DNA from: Nocardiopsis sp. N85
GTDB taxonomy: Bacteria; Actinomycetota; Actinomycetes; Streptosporangiales; Streptosporangiaceae
NCBI RefSeq assembly: GCF_028882275.1
Contig: NZ_JARBUT010000014.1
Coordinates: 107,590-171,589, forward strand
DNA: 64,000 bases
Direction of reading: 5' to 3'
Shown: in pieces, positions 8,405-17,302 of the stretch
How the letters are laid out: every line of letters begins with the position of its first letter
Position numbering within the stretch: position 1 is the stretch's first letter
Program-made: the position numbers and the translations under genes
The notes under the pieces: generated by a model
The model's input: the letters and a program-made list of their open reading frames with translations, nothing else
What the model was told of the DNA's origin: nothing
Databases searched by the model: none

Positions 8405-9520
8405 ATGCACCGACGTGCCGCCGCCCTCGCGGTGCCCCTGACCGCCATCGCCCTGGCGGTCTCAAGCTGCGGAAACATCCCCGAAGAGTGGCGCACCCCC
8501 GCTTTCATGCAGATGGACGGGGAACAGCTCGATTCGCGGCTGCCCGGTGTCACCGGTGAGGTCGGCGAGGAACCCGAGATCACCTTCCCCGACATCGAGC
8601 CCCCCGAGGAGGAGCTGTCGGGCGTGGTGCAGGAGGGCCCGGGCGAGGGGGAACTGGTCCGCGCCGAGGACCTGGTCATCGCCAACGTCGTCCAGTACCA
8701 GTGGACCGGCCCCGGCGAGGGCGAGAAGGTCGAGGGCCAGTCCAGCTACGAGACCGGCGCGCCCGACCTCATCCGCATGGACCAGATGCCCGAGCAGATC
8801 AGCGCGCTGCTGGTCAACCAGTCGGTCGGCAGCCGGGCGATGTACGTCTTCCCGCCGTTGACCGAGGAGGAGCAGGCCCAGGCCGTGTCCATGGGCCAGG
8901 AGCCCCAGACGGGCGCCAGCGTCCTGGTCGTCGACGTCATGGCCCGCCACGGCAAGGGCTCGGTCGTGCCGGGCGAGCAGACCACCGACGGCGGTGACGG
9001 CCTGCCCACCGTGACCCAGGACGGCCACAGCGAACCCACCATCGAGGTCCCCGAGGGCGACGCGCCCGAGGAACTGGAGATCGTCCCCCTCATCGAGGGC
9101 TCGGGCGAGGAGGTGGAGGAGGGCCAGCAGGTCATCGTCCAGTACAGCGGAACGCGCTGGGAGGCCGACGAGAACGGCGAACACCCGGTGTTCGACTCCA
9201 CCTGGAGCCGCGGCGGCGTCCCCTTCGACACCACCATCGGCGCCGGCTCCGTCATCAAGGGCTGGGACGAGGGCATCGTCGGCCAGAAGGTCGGCAGCCG
9301 CCTGCTCCTGGTCGTGCCCGGTGACCTGGCCTACGGCGAGACCGACGAGGAGGCCATGGGCGCCCCGTCCGGAACCCTGGTCTTCGTCGTGGACGTCCTG
9401 GGCTCCTACGACAACCCGCCGCCGGTCGAGCCCGAGGAGGGCGCGGAGGACGGCGCCGAGGAGGAGCCGTCCGAGGACGAGGAGTCGGCGGACGAGGAGT
9501 CCGCGGAGGACGACGAGTAA
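8405..9520 (+). CDS. FKBP-type peptidyl-prolyl isomerase lipoprotein
   Basis: 371-residue secreted lipoprotein: N-terminal signal with a lipobox ending VSSC (about residue 22), then two FKBP-like halves. The first (about 95-190) is degenerate; the second (about 225-335) has the canonical V.V.YSG, FDSTW..G.PF, G.VIKGWDEG and VPGDLAYGE motifs. A Glu/Asp/Ser-rich tail ends the protein. Role: folding of exported proteins at the membrane face. FKBP genes commonly follow pafA in actinobacteria. A very strong hairpin ends the unit. Confidence 0.88.
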   Translation: MHRRAAALAVPLTAIALAVSSCGNIPEEWRTPAFMQMDGEQLDSRLPGVTGEVGEEPEITFPDIEPPEEELSGVVQEGPGEGELVRAEDLVIANVVQYQWTGPGEGEKVEGQSSYETGAPDLIRMDQMPEQISALLVNQSVGSRAMYVFPPLTEEEQAQAVSMGQEPQTGASVLVVDVMARHGKGSVVPGEQTTDGGDGLPTVTQDGHSEPTIEVPEGDAPEELEIVPLIEGSGEEVEEGQQVIVQYSGTRWEADENGEHPVFDSTWSRGGVPFDTTIGAGSVIKGWDEGIVGQKVGSRLLLVVPGDLAYGETDEEAMGAPSGTLVFVVDVLGSYDNPPPVEPEEGAEDGAEEEPSEDEESADEESAEDDE

Positions 9521-9540
9521 CCGCCCGCGCGCGTTCCACC

Positions 9541-9575
9541 GAGGGCTCCCCCGGGCCGTGCCCGGGGGAGCCCTC
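9541..9575 (+). terminator. Hairpin after the FKBP gene
   Basis: GAGGGCTCCCCCGGGC and its exact complement, 16 base pairs around CGT, 20 bases after the stop. Confidence 0.75.
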
Positions 9576-9694
9576 CGCGTTCCCGGGCCCCGCGCCCGGC
9601 GGACACGCAGAAGAGGGCCACCTCCACCGGCGTCACCGGACCGCTGCGTAGAGTCGTGGACACCAACGGTGGACCGAGCGAGGGGGAGGCCGTG

Positions 9695-10705
9695 GTGGAC
9701 CGGCGGCGCTACTGCTACGTATCGGGGCTGAGCCTGGGGATCCCCGCCCTGGAGGAACTCTGCGCCCAGGGGCGACCGCCCGGACTGGTGGTCTCCTACC
9801 CGGCCGAACTCGCCCACCGCTCCGGTTACACCGACTACGAGGCCGTCACCCGCCGCCACGACCTGCCGCACCTGCGCGCCGCCGACCTGGACTCGGACGA
9901 GGTGCGCGACGCCCTCACCGCGCACGACGTCTCCCTGCTGATCGTCGCCGGCTGGTCCCGGCCCGCCCCCGAACGCCTCCTGACCGCGCTTCCGCTCGGC
10001 GGGGTCGGCCTGCACCCCGCACCGCTGCCGGTCGGACGCGGCCGAGCCCCCATCCCGTGGACGATCCTGCGCGACATGCGCGCCAGCGCCGTCACCCTCT
10101 TCCACCTGGACCGACCCGCCGACACCGGCGACATCATCGACCAGGTCCGGTTCGACGTCGAACCCGACGTCACCGCCACCGGACTGTACGACCGGGTGGC
10201 CCGGTGCCAGACCGAACTCCTGGTGCGCCGCATCGACGACCTGCTGGCCGGGACCGCGCCGCGCCGGCCCCAGCGCGGGCACGTGTCGGTGTGGCCGCGC
10301 CGTCGGCCCAGCGACGGGCGCGTCGACTTCACGGCCTCGGGCCGCGACGTGGACCGCCTCGTGCGGGCCCTGGCCGCGCCCTACCCGGGCGCCTTCGCGA
10401 TGTTCGGCGGGGCCCGCATCACCCTGTGCGGGGGAGCGCTCGCCGAAGGGCCGGTCGGCGAGGCCCCGGGCGGGGTGGTCGCCGTCGGTCCCGGTCGGGT
10501 CTGGGGTGTGACCTGCGGGGACGGCACGGTGTTCGTGCCCGACGCCATCCGCGTGGACGAGGGGGTGCGCGCCGACCCGACCTCCCTGGCCATGTTCCGG
10601 CCCGGGGCGTTCTTCGACGAACCCTCCCCGCACACCCCCGCCGCCGCGCGTCCCCTGCCGGTACCCGGCCAGGCCCCCGACCCCGAGTCACTCCTGCGCA
10701 CCTGA
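9695..10705 (+). CDS. Methionyl-tRNA formyltransferase-like protein
   Basis: Formyltransferase-fold protein of 336 residues from the GTG at 9695, chosen for a GGGGGAGG site five bases upstream; GTGs at 9692 and 9656 are in frame. The motif HPAPLPVGRGRAPIPW corresponds to the folate-site HP.LLP..RG..P of the Fmt family, followed by DTGDIIDQ. The C-terminal domain resembles the Fmt barrel. The Fmt signature is altered at the N-terminus, so it may act on a sugar nucleotide or amine rather than initiator Met-tRNA. Unlikely to be the main fmt, which usually sits next to def. Confidence 0.7.
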   Translation: MDRRRYCYVSGLSLGIPALEELCAQGRPPGLVVSYPAELAHRSGYTDYEAVTRRHDLPHLRAADLDSDEVRDALTAHDVSLLIVAGWSRPAPERLLTALPLGGVGLHPAPLPVGRGRAPIPWTILRDMRASAVTLFHLDRPADTGDIIDQVRFDVEPDVTATGLYDRVARCQTELLVRRIDDLLAGTAPRRPQRGHVSVWPRRRPSDGRVDFTASGRDVDRLVRALAAPYPGAFAMFGGARITLCGGALAEGPVGEAPGGVVAVGPGRVWGVTCGDGTVFVPDAIRVDEGVRADPTSLAMFRPGAFFDEPSPHTPAAARPLPVPGQAPDPESLLRT

Positions 10706-10898
10706 CATCGCCCCGTCACCCCGCGCCGCCCCCGGCCGGCGACTCCTCCGACGTTCGGAACCCCGGGGGCGTCCCCCGCTCCGTTCCGGTCCGGGCTGAG
10801 ACACCCGGAGAACGGGAACGGGCGAAAGGGGGTGGCACCGGCGACACGGACCCCCGGACCTCTCCTCGCCGGCCTCCGCGACCCGTGGACGCCCCCGC

Positions 10899-11978
10899 TC
10901 AGAGGAGGGAGGCGGCGTGGCGGCCGGCGGCGGCCGCGCCGAGGAACGACGCCCGGTCCTCCTCCAGACCGCGCCCCATCGTGGACGGCTTCATCGGCAG
11001 CGCCCGCAGCGCGTCCTCCAGCCCCTCCACGTCCACCTCCACCAGCGTGTGCCGGTCGCCGAGCGGCGCGGCCTGGGCGCGCACCCGCTCCCCGAACACC
11101 CCCGGCAACAGCGGCACCACCACGTCGGCGCGGGCCGACGCCACCCGGCCGTAGGCGGTCAGACTGTGGTGGGACACCCCCAGGTGCCGAGGGCGCGGGT
11201 CGGCCTCACTGAGCCGCAACGACGCCACCGGACGCCCGTCCAGCACCGCCGCCGCGTTCACCGCCTCACCGCAGGACACCCCGGAGAACCCCCACGGCGT
11301 CCCCGTGCCCAGGTTGCCCGGCCCCTGACAGACGACCACCACGTCGGCGTCCAGCACGTGACGGGCCGCGAGCAGCCCCGAGTGCACGGTCACCGCCTCC
11401 AGATCGCCGCCGAAGGCCTGACCCGTGGTCACACAGCCCGCCAACAACCCCTCCTCCCGCAGCACCCCCAGGGTGCGGGAGAAGGCGGCGGGCAGCGCGC
11501 CGCCGTCGGTCATCACGTTCACCACCCGCGCCCCGGGCCGGTCCCGCAGCACCCCGGCCAGCACGGCGGGCAGCGCCGAGTGCAGGTCGGCGACCACCAC
11601 CGGCATCCCCGCCACCCCATCCGCGTCGCGCAGCGTCGCGTGGTGCGGGGAGTCCTGCTCGTCGGCGCCCTCCACGGTCGCCTGCAACGGCGTGTACCGC
11701 GCCTTGACCAGGTGCCCCGGACCCTCCCGGTCCGCGGGGAGCCGATCGGGGAGGGCCACCACCAGCGCGTACCCGCCGGTGCCCAACCCCAGGTCCAACG
11801 CCCCGGTGTTGAGCAGGACCGCGTCCCCCGGACGCGGCTCGCCCACCAGGTCGGTGTAGGCCAACGCCCTGCACGACCTTTTCCCGCCGTCGCCTTCGGT
11901 CACGGTGACCAGGCACACGCTCACCCCCGGCCAGGAGGGGAGGAGTTCACGGACTTCGCCACGGCGCCACCGGATCAT
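10899..11978 (-). CDS. DUF3866 family protein
   Basis: About 359 residues matching the actinobacterial DUF3866 family, whose function is not known. An N-terminal beta-rich part (about 1-95) is followed by a domain with NVMTDGGALPAAFS and GPGNLGTGTPWGFSG, which resemble nucleotide- or phosphate-binding loops. Start at 11978 (MIRWRRGE) fits the family; the ribosome site is weak. It lies opposite to its neighbours and diverges from the PafBC gene with about 106 bases between them, so the two may share a control region. Confidence 0.75.
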   Translation of the reverse strand: MIRWRRGEVRELLPSWPGVSVCLVTVTEGDGGKRSCRALAYTDLVGEPRPGDAVLLNTGALDLGLGTGGYALVVALPDRLPADREGPGHLVKARYTPLQATVEGADEQDSPHHATLRDADGVAGMPVVVADLHSALPAVLAGVLRDRPGARVVNVMTDGGALPAAFSRTLGVLREEGLLAGCVTTGQAFGGDLEAVTVHSGLLAARHVLDADVVVVCQGPGNLGTGTPWGFSGVSCGEAVNAAAVLDGRPVASLRLSEADPRPRHLGVSHHSLTAYGRVASARADVVVPLLPGVFGERVRAQAAPLGDRHTLVEVDVEGLEDALRALPMKPSTMGRGLEEDRASFLGAAAAGRHAASLL

Positions 11979-12084
11979 GCGGAGCACGGTACCTTCATTG
12001 CTGAGTCGGAACGGGGACGACGCGCCACGGCGCGCACCCGCCGCCGACCGCTTTCCACACGCGGGCGAGAAGAGGGTGCGGGCG

Positions 12085-14100
12085 ATGTCGCGCAGGAAGA
12101 CGGAACGACAGCTGAACCTGGTCATCTGTCTGTTGTCCACGCGCCGCCATCTGACGGCCCAGGAGATCCGGCAGACCGTGCACGGCTACGCCGAGGCCGA
12201 GAGCGAGCAGGCGTTCAAGCGCATGTTCGAGCGGGACAAGCGCGAACTGCGCGACAGCGGCATCCCCATCCAGGTCGGCACCGGCGACGCCATCAGCGGC
12301 GAGGAGGGCTACCGCATCTCCCGGGCCGACTACGAGCTGCCCGAGATCGAGCTGCTGCCCGACGAGGCCCTGGTGCTCGGCCTGGCCGCCCGCGCCTGGC
12401 GGCACGCCTCCCTGGGGGAGGCCGCCGCCAACGCCCTGTTCAAACTCCGTTCGGCCGGGGTGCCCGTGGACACCGAGGCCGCCCCCGGCCTCACCCCCGC
12501 CATGCGCACCGACGAGCACGCCTTCGGCCCGGTGTGGCAGGCGGTGCGCGACCGGCGCCCCATCACCTTCGACTACCGCAAACCCGGCCAGGCCGCACCC
12601 GAGCACCGCGAGATCGAACCCTGGGGCATCGTCAACCTGCGCGGCCACTGGTACGTGGTCGGCCACGACCGGCGGCGCGACGCCCAGCGCGTGTTCCGGC
12701 TCGGCCGGATCCGGGGCGAGGTGGAGATCCTGCGCGGCGGCCCCGACGTGGTCGTCCCCGACGGCGTCGACCTGCGGTCCGTGGTGGCCGGCCACCGGTC
12801 CGAACCGGAGGCCACCGCCACGGTGCGGGTGCGCACCGACACCGCCCACGCCCTGCGCCGCGCAGCACTGCGCGTGGTGCCGGGCGAACGCGACGGCTCG
12901 GGGGGCGGCCGGGACGTGCTCACCGTCCCCTACACCGACGTCCCGGCCCTGGTCGAGCACGTCGCCTCCTACGGCGCCAACGCCGTCATCGTCGAACCCG
13001 CCGAGGCCCGCGCCGCGATGGTCGAGCACCTCACGGCGACCGTCGACGCCGCGCCGCCCGTCGAGTCACCGACCCCTGTCCTCCCGGCCGAGGAGCACAC
13101 CGGACCCGCGCGCGGCCCCCGTTCCGCCGACCAGCTGCGCCGTCTGCTCATGCTCGTCCCCTACGCCCTGGGCCGGGACGTGCGGGTGCCGGAGGTGGCC
13201 GCGCACTTCGGGCTGACCGAGAAGCAGGTGGTCGCCGACCTGAGCCTGCTGTGGATGTGCGGTCTTCCCGGCTACACCCCCGGCGACCTCATCGAGGTCG
13301 ACCTGGACGCCGCCAGGGAGACCGGCGAGATCATCATCGGCAACGCCGACACCCTGGCCCAGCCGCTGCGGCTGACCGCCGACGAGGCCGCCAGCCTCGT
13401 GGTGGGCCTGTCCCTGCTGGAGTCCCTGCCCGAGGCCGAGGGGCTGGAGTCGGGCGCGCTCAAGCGGGTCTCCGAGAAGTTGCGCACCGCCGCCGGCACC
13501 GCGCTGGGCTCCCTGGCCGACTCCGTCCAGGTCCGGCTGGAGGACTCCGACGACGAGCAGATCGCACAGACCCAGCGGCGCTGCGCCGACGCGCTGGAGT
13601 CGGGGCAGCGCCTGCACCTGCGCTATCTGTCCGGTTACCTGGACCAGGTCACCGAACGCGACGTGGACCCCCTGGGCCTGGTCGTCCAGGACGGTCACAC
13701 CTTCCTGGAGGGGTACTGCCGGCTGCGCGAGGACGTGCGCATGTTCCGGTTGGACCGGGTGCTGGAACTCACCGTGCTGCCCTACCCGGCCGAGGTGCCC
13801 GCGGGGGTGGGCCGCCGCGACCTGTCCGCGGGACTGCTCCAGCTCTCCGACCGCGACGCCCTGGTCACCCTCGACCTGGAGCCCTCCGCCCGCTGGATCA
13901 CCGAGGACTACGTGTGCGAGTCGATCGCCGAACTGCCCGGGGGAGGGGTCCGCGCCGCACTGCGCACCCCCGCGCCCGCGTGGGTGGTGCGCCTGGCCCT
14001 GCGCCTGGGGCCCCGGGGGCGGATCGTCGCCCCCACCGCGCTGGCGGAGGAGGCCCGGGCCGAGGCGCGCAGGACCCTGGAGCGGTACCGCACCGCGTGA
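12085..14100 (+). CDS. pafBC: Fused PafB-PafC WYL-domain transcription regulator
   Basis: 671 residues that join two copies of the HTH-WYL-WCX architecture, encoded as separate pafB and pafC in mycobacteria. First half: HTH beginning RQLNLVICLLSTRRHLTAQE and a WYL core around ITFDYRKPG...WGIVNLRGHWYVVGHD. Second half: HTH from about 350 (LRRLLMLVPYALGRD) and a WYL core near HLRYLSGYLDQVTERDVDP. PafBC activates the LexA-independent DNA-damage response in mycobacteria; binding of a nucleic-acid effector by WYL is the accepted model. Start 12085 (MSRRKTERQ) matches the family; the longer upstream frame does not. Confidence 0.93.
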   Translation: MSRRKTERQLNLVICLLSTRRHLTAQEIRQTVHGYAEAESEQAFKRMFERDKRELRDSGIPIQVGTGDAISGEEGYRISRADYELPEIELLPDEALVLGLAARAWRHASLGEAAANALFKLRSAGVPVDTEAAPGLTPAMRTDEHAFGPVWQAVRDRRPITFDYRKPGQAAPEHREIEPWGIVNLRGHWYVVGHDRRRDAQRVFRLGRIRGEVEILRGGPDVVVPDGVDLRSVVAGHRSEPEATATVRVRTDTAHALRRAALRVVPGERDGSGGGRDVLTVPYTDVPALVEHVASYGANAVIVEPAEARAAMVEHLTATVDAAPPVESPTPVLPAEEHTGPARGPRSADQLRRLLMLVPYALGRDVRVPEVAAHFGLTEKQVVADLSLLWMCGLPGYTPGDLIEVDLDAARETGEIIIGNADTLAQPLRLTADEAASLVVGLSLLESLPEAEGLESGALKRVSEKLRTAAGTALGSLADSVQVRLEDSDDEQIAQTQRRCADALESGQRLHLRYLSGYLDQVTERDVDPLGLVVQDGHTFLEGYCRLREDVRMFRLDRVLELTVLPYPAEVPAGVGRRDLSAGLLQLSDRDALVTLDLEPSARWITEDYVCESIAELPGGGVRAALRTPAPAWVVRLALRLGPRGRIVAPTALAEEARAEARRTLERYRTA

Positions 14101-14202
14101 ACCCGGGGGAAACCGGTCGAGACCGAGGCGTCGCACGAGTGAGGCGCGGCTGTTCACCGGGGGGTCGGGTGTAGGTCGGAGCGAAACGGATAAGGTACAA
14201 GC

Positions 14203-14394
14203 GTGATCGTCCTGACCGTCCTGTTCGGTGCGCTCGTGCTCGGAATCGTCGTCATCGGCGTCCTGCTGACGCGCGTGCGCCGGGCGGCGGGCGCGCTTGC
14301 CCGACAGGTGGCGCGGGCGTCGGACGAGCACCGGGCGGGCGACGAGGCACGTCCGCTCCTCGGCCACGGCGGAACCGGTACGTCCGGTACGTGA
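14203..14394 (+). CDS. Small single-pass membrane protein
   Basis: 63 residues: one hydrophobic helix (about 3-23, IVLTVLFGALVLGIVVIGVLL) followed by a charged, Gly-rich tail. GTG start. Lies between pafBC and tatA. I do not recognise a family; the position suggests a conserved small gene of this locus, but it may be unrelated to Tat export. Confidence 0.6.
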   Translation: MIVLTVLFGALVLGIVVIGVLLTRVRRAAGALARQVARASDEHRAGDEARPLLGHGGTGTSGT

Positions 14395-14459
14395 CGGTTC
14401 CGCGCCCGGTGCGCGTACCATCGAAGGCGCCTGGTCGCGCCCCATAGAGAGGTAGAACC

Positions 14460-14789
14460 ATGGGACCGTTCAACGGACCTACCATCGCCATCCTGGTGAT
14501 CCTGGCCCTGCTGCTGTTCGGCGCGAAGAAGCTGCCGGACCTGGCCCGTTCGCTGGGACGCAGCGCACGCATCCTCAAGGCCGAGAGCAAGGGTCTGATC
14601 GACGAGGAGAACGAGTCCGCCGAGACCTCCGCCCCGCCGCAGCAGCCGCAGGCGCAGGCGCAGCAGGCCCAGGCGCAGACTCCGCAGCACCAGCAGCCGC
14701 AGGCCCAGTCCTACCCCCAGCTGCCCCCGGGCCAGCGCATCGTCAACGAGTCCGGTGAGACCACCGACCGGACCTACGACAACCGCTAG
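14460..14789 (+). CDS. tatA: Sec-independent translocase subunit TatA
   Basis: 109 residues: short N-terminal membrane helix (TIAILVILALLLFGAKKLPDL), the FGAKKLP hinge and amphipathic helix (ARSLGRSARILKAE) typical of TatA, then a Gln/Ala/Pro-rich low-complexity tail. Forms the pore of the twin-arginine translocase, with TatC encoded next. ATG start after GAGGTAG. tatA-tatC beside paf genes and helY is a conserved actinobacterial arrangement. Confidence 0.95.
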   Translation: MGPFNGPTIAILVILALLLFGAKKLPDLARSLGRSARILKAESKGLIDEENESAETSAPPQQPQAQAQQAQAQTPQHQQPQAQSYPQLPPGQRIVNESGETTDRTYDNR

Positions 14790-14923
14790 GGCCCACACCG
14801 GCCGGCGGCGCTCGGCGCCGCCCCCGGGGCGCGGCGCCGCGAGGGCGCCGCGCCGAACGGTCGTCAGCGGCCCCACCCCGCCCACCAGGGGTGCGGCCCC
14901 GAGGAGAGAAGAGTGACCGGACG

Positions 14924-15793
14924 ATGAGGGTCCGACGCACGGCGGCCAACCCGGAGGCCCGGATGCCGCTCATGGACCACCTGCGCGAGCTGCGCGGCCG
15001 CGTGGTCAAGGTGGTGATCGCGCTCGCCCTGGGGTGCGTGGTCGGCTACCTGGTCTACGACTACGTGTGGGAGTTCCTCAAGGCCCCCTACTGCTCCCTG
15101 CCCGAGTCGCAGGCCGTCGACCCCGACGGGTGCGCCCTCATCGTCACCGGCCCCTTCGACGCGTTCTTCGTCGCCTTCAAGGTGTGGCTGTTCGTCGGGG
15201 CCATCGTCTCGTCCCCCTTCTGGCTGTACCAGGTGTGGGCGTTCGTCGCGCCCGCGCTGCACAACCGGGAGAAGCGCTACGCCTACGTCTTCGCCCCCCT
15301 GGCGGCGCTGCTGTTCACCGTCGGCGCCGCGCTGGCGTACTACATCACCTCGTTCGCGCTGACCATGCTGTTCGGGTTCCTGCCGCCGGACGCGCTGACG
15401 TTCCTCACCATCGACGAGTACCTGAGCTACATGCTCATCATGATGACCATGTTCGGCCTGGGCTTCGTCCTGCCGCTGCTGGTCGCCCTGCTCAACGTCG
15501 TCGGGATCCTCCCGCACGCCGCCATCGCCAAGTGGCGTCGGGTCATCATCTTCTCCTCCTTCCTGATCGCCGCGGTGATCACCCCCGCCGAGCCGATCTC
15601 CATGCTCGCCCTGGCGGTGCCCCTGGTGGTCCTGTTCGAGTGCGCCGAACTGTTCGCGTTCCTCAACGACCGCCGCAAGAGGCGACACGACCCCTACGAG
15701 GGTCTGTCCGACGACGACATCTCCGAGATCGACGACACGCCCTCCTCCCTGGACGATCCCGACTTCGAGGAGGAAGCGGGCAAGCGCTCCTGA
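14924..15793 (+). CDS. tatC: Sec-independent translocase subunit TatC
   Basis: 289-residue polytopic membrane protein that recognises twin-arginine signal peptides. The motif MPLMDHLRELRGRVVK near the N-terminus and six hydrophobic segments are typical; the cytoplasmic tail is acidic. ATG at 14924 is preferred; an in-frame GTG at 14891 would add 11 residues that are not TatC-like. Likely operon with tatA. Confidence 0.95.
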   Translation: MRVRRTAANPEARMPLMDHLRELRGRVVKVVIALALGCVVGYLVYDYVWEFLKAPYCSLPESQAVDPDGCALIVTGPFDAFFVAFKVWLFVGAIVSSPFWLYQVWAFVAPALHNREKRYAYVFAPLAALLFTVGAALAYYITSFALTMLFGFLPPDALTFLTIDEYLSYMLIMMTMFGLGFVLPLLVALLNVVGILPHAAIAKWRRVIIFSSFLIAAVITPAEPISMLALAVPLVVLFECAELFAFLNDRRKRRHDPYEGLSDDDISEIDDTPSSLDDPDFEEEAGKRS

Positions 15794-15876
15794 GCGCGCC
15801 GCGCAGACGCTAGGGTCGGCGACGGGAATCCTTCGGGCCCCATCGCCGACTCCGGTCGTAGGAAGAGGAAGTTTCG

Positions 15877-16305
15877 ATGAGCGAGCAGACCGAGGCCGCG
15901 CGGGAACTCCCGCCCGAGGCCATGGGCAACGAGAAGTGGCACGACACCACCGACGCGGTGTGGATGCGCTCCTCCCTGTCCAACCCCGACTCCGAGGCGA
16001 TCGTCGAGGTGGCCACCTTCGACGACGGTTTCCGCGCGGTCCGCGACGGCAAGTCCCCCGAGAAGGGCACCCTGTTCTTCACCCCCGCCGAGTGGGAGGC
16101 CTTCGTCCTGGGCGCCCGGGACGGCGAGTTCGACATCCCCGAGGAGTACCTCACCGAGGAGGAGGCCAGGATCCAGCGCGGCGAGGTCGACGTCGAGGTG
16201 GGCTGGGTGCCCTCCCCGCTGAACAGCCCCAGGGCGATGGAGGAGTACCATCGCCGTCAACGCGAGGAGGCCGCCGCGGCCGCCCGGGAGACCGACGCCT
16301 CCTGA
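15877..16305 (+). CDS. DUF397 domain protein
   Basis: 142 residues with a DUF397 core at about 28-90: W.RSSLSNP...VEVA, then AVRDGKSPEKGTLFFTPAEWEAFVLGARDGEFD. DUF397 proteins usually accompany an XRE-type HTH regulator and modulate it; no such partner is adjacent here. An acidic C-terminal extension is unusual in length. ATG start after GGAAGAGGAAG. Confidence 0.8.
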   Translation: MSEQTEAARELPPEAMGNEKWHDTTDAVWMRSSLSNPDSEAIVEVATFDDGFRAVRDGKSPEKGTLFFTPAEWEAFVLGARDGEFDIPEEYLTEEEARIQRGEVDVEVGWVPSPLNSPRAMEEYHRRQREEAAAAARETDAS

Positions 16306-16329
16306 GCGGTCCGGACACACCCGGGCGTG

Positions 16330-16367
16330 AGGGTGTACGGGCCTCCCCGAGCCGTCCCGTACACCCT
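16330..16367 (+). terminator. Hairpin between the DUF397 and lipid kinase genes
   Basis: AGGGTGTACGGG and its exact complement, 12 pairs with a 14-base loop, 25 bases past the DUF397 stop. Confidence 0.6.
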
Positions 16368-16394
16368 TCCCGCACCGGGTAGCGAAGGACCCCC

Positions 16395-17291
16395 ATGCCC
16401 CCTCACATCGCCCTTCTGGTCAACCCCAGGTCCGGACGACGCCGCGCCGCCGTCACCGCCGTCCGCCTCAAGGAGGCGCTGCGCGACGCCGGGGCCCGCG
16501 TTCACGTCTACAGCGGTGAGTCCGCCGCCGACAGCCGTCGCATGGCCCGTCTGGCCGCCGCCGACGACCCCGACGCCCTCGTCGCCGTCGGCGGCGACGG
16601 TCTGGTCCACCAGGCCCTCCAGGGTGTGGTCGGCACCGGGGTCCCCCTGGCCGTCGTGCCCACCGGCACCGGCAACGACATCGCCCGCGCGTTCGGGCGG
16701 TTCCGCGGTTCCGCCCAGGACCTGGCCGCCGCCGTCCTGCGCGGACGCACCCGCTCGGTCGACTGCGTGCGCGTGGAACTGGCCGACGGCACCCGCCGCC
16801 ACTACCTCAGCGTGCTCGCCTGCGGGTTCGACGCCCGCGTCAACGAACGGGTCAACGGGTTCCGGTTCAAGGTCGGCCGGGTCGGCTACCTCGTGGGCCT
16901 GCTCGCCGAAATGCGCGCCTTCCGGCCCGTCCACTACGAGATCGACGTGGACGGACGCCGCGTCGACGGACCCGGCATGCTCGTCGCGATCGGCAACACC
17001 AGCTCCTACGGGGGCGGCATGAAGGTGTGCGCCGCCGCCGAACCCGACGACGGGCTCATCGACGTGGTCTTCCTCAAGGAGGCGCCCATGGGCCGCTTCC
17101 TGCGCCTGTTCCCCCTGGTGTTCACCGGCGGCCACCTCGACCTGCCCGAGGTCCTCGTCGAACGCGGACGCACCGTGACGGTCCGCGCCGAGTCCGTACC
17201 GGTCTACATCGACGGGGAACGCCTGGGCGAACCGCCCCTGGTGTGCGAGGTGGTGCCGAAGTCGGTCGAGATGTTGGAGCTGACCTCATAG
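16395..17291 (+). CDS. Diacylglycerol/lipid kinase family protein
   Basis: 298 residues of the DagK-type lipid kinase fold. N-terminal NPRSGRR, the ATP-binding GGDGLVHQALQG and PTGTGNDIARAFG motifs are present, followed by the usual C-terminal beta sandwich. Such kinases phosphorylate diacylglycerol or related lipids at the membrane; the exact substrate cannot be read from sequence. The stop is 11 bases before the helicase start. Confidence 0.88.
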   Translation: MPPHIALLVNPRSGRRRAAVTAVRLKEALRDAGARVHVYSGESAADSRRMARLAAADDPDALVAVGGDGLVHQALQGVVGTGVPLAVVPTGTGNDIARAFGRFRGSAQDLAAAVLRGRTRSVDCVRVELADGTRRHYLSVLACGFDARVNERVNGFRFKVGRVGYLVGLLAEMRAFRPVHYEIDVDGRRVDGPGMLVAIGNTSSYGGGMKVCAAAEPDDGLIDVVFLKEAPMGRFLRLFPLVFTGGHLDLPEVLVERGRTVTVRAESVPVYIDGERLGEPPLVCEVVPKSVEMLELTS

Positions 17292-17302
17292 GCTGGAGGC
17301 AT

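Noticed and set aside
10917..14174. Very long open frame (over 1000 codons), Arg/Pro/His-rich
   Set aside because: Out-of-frame shadow of the DUF3866 and PafBC genes; composition is typical of GC-rich antisense or shifted frames.
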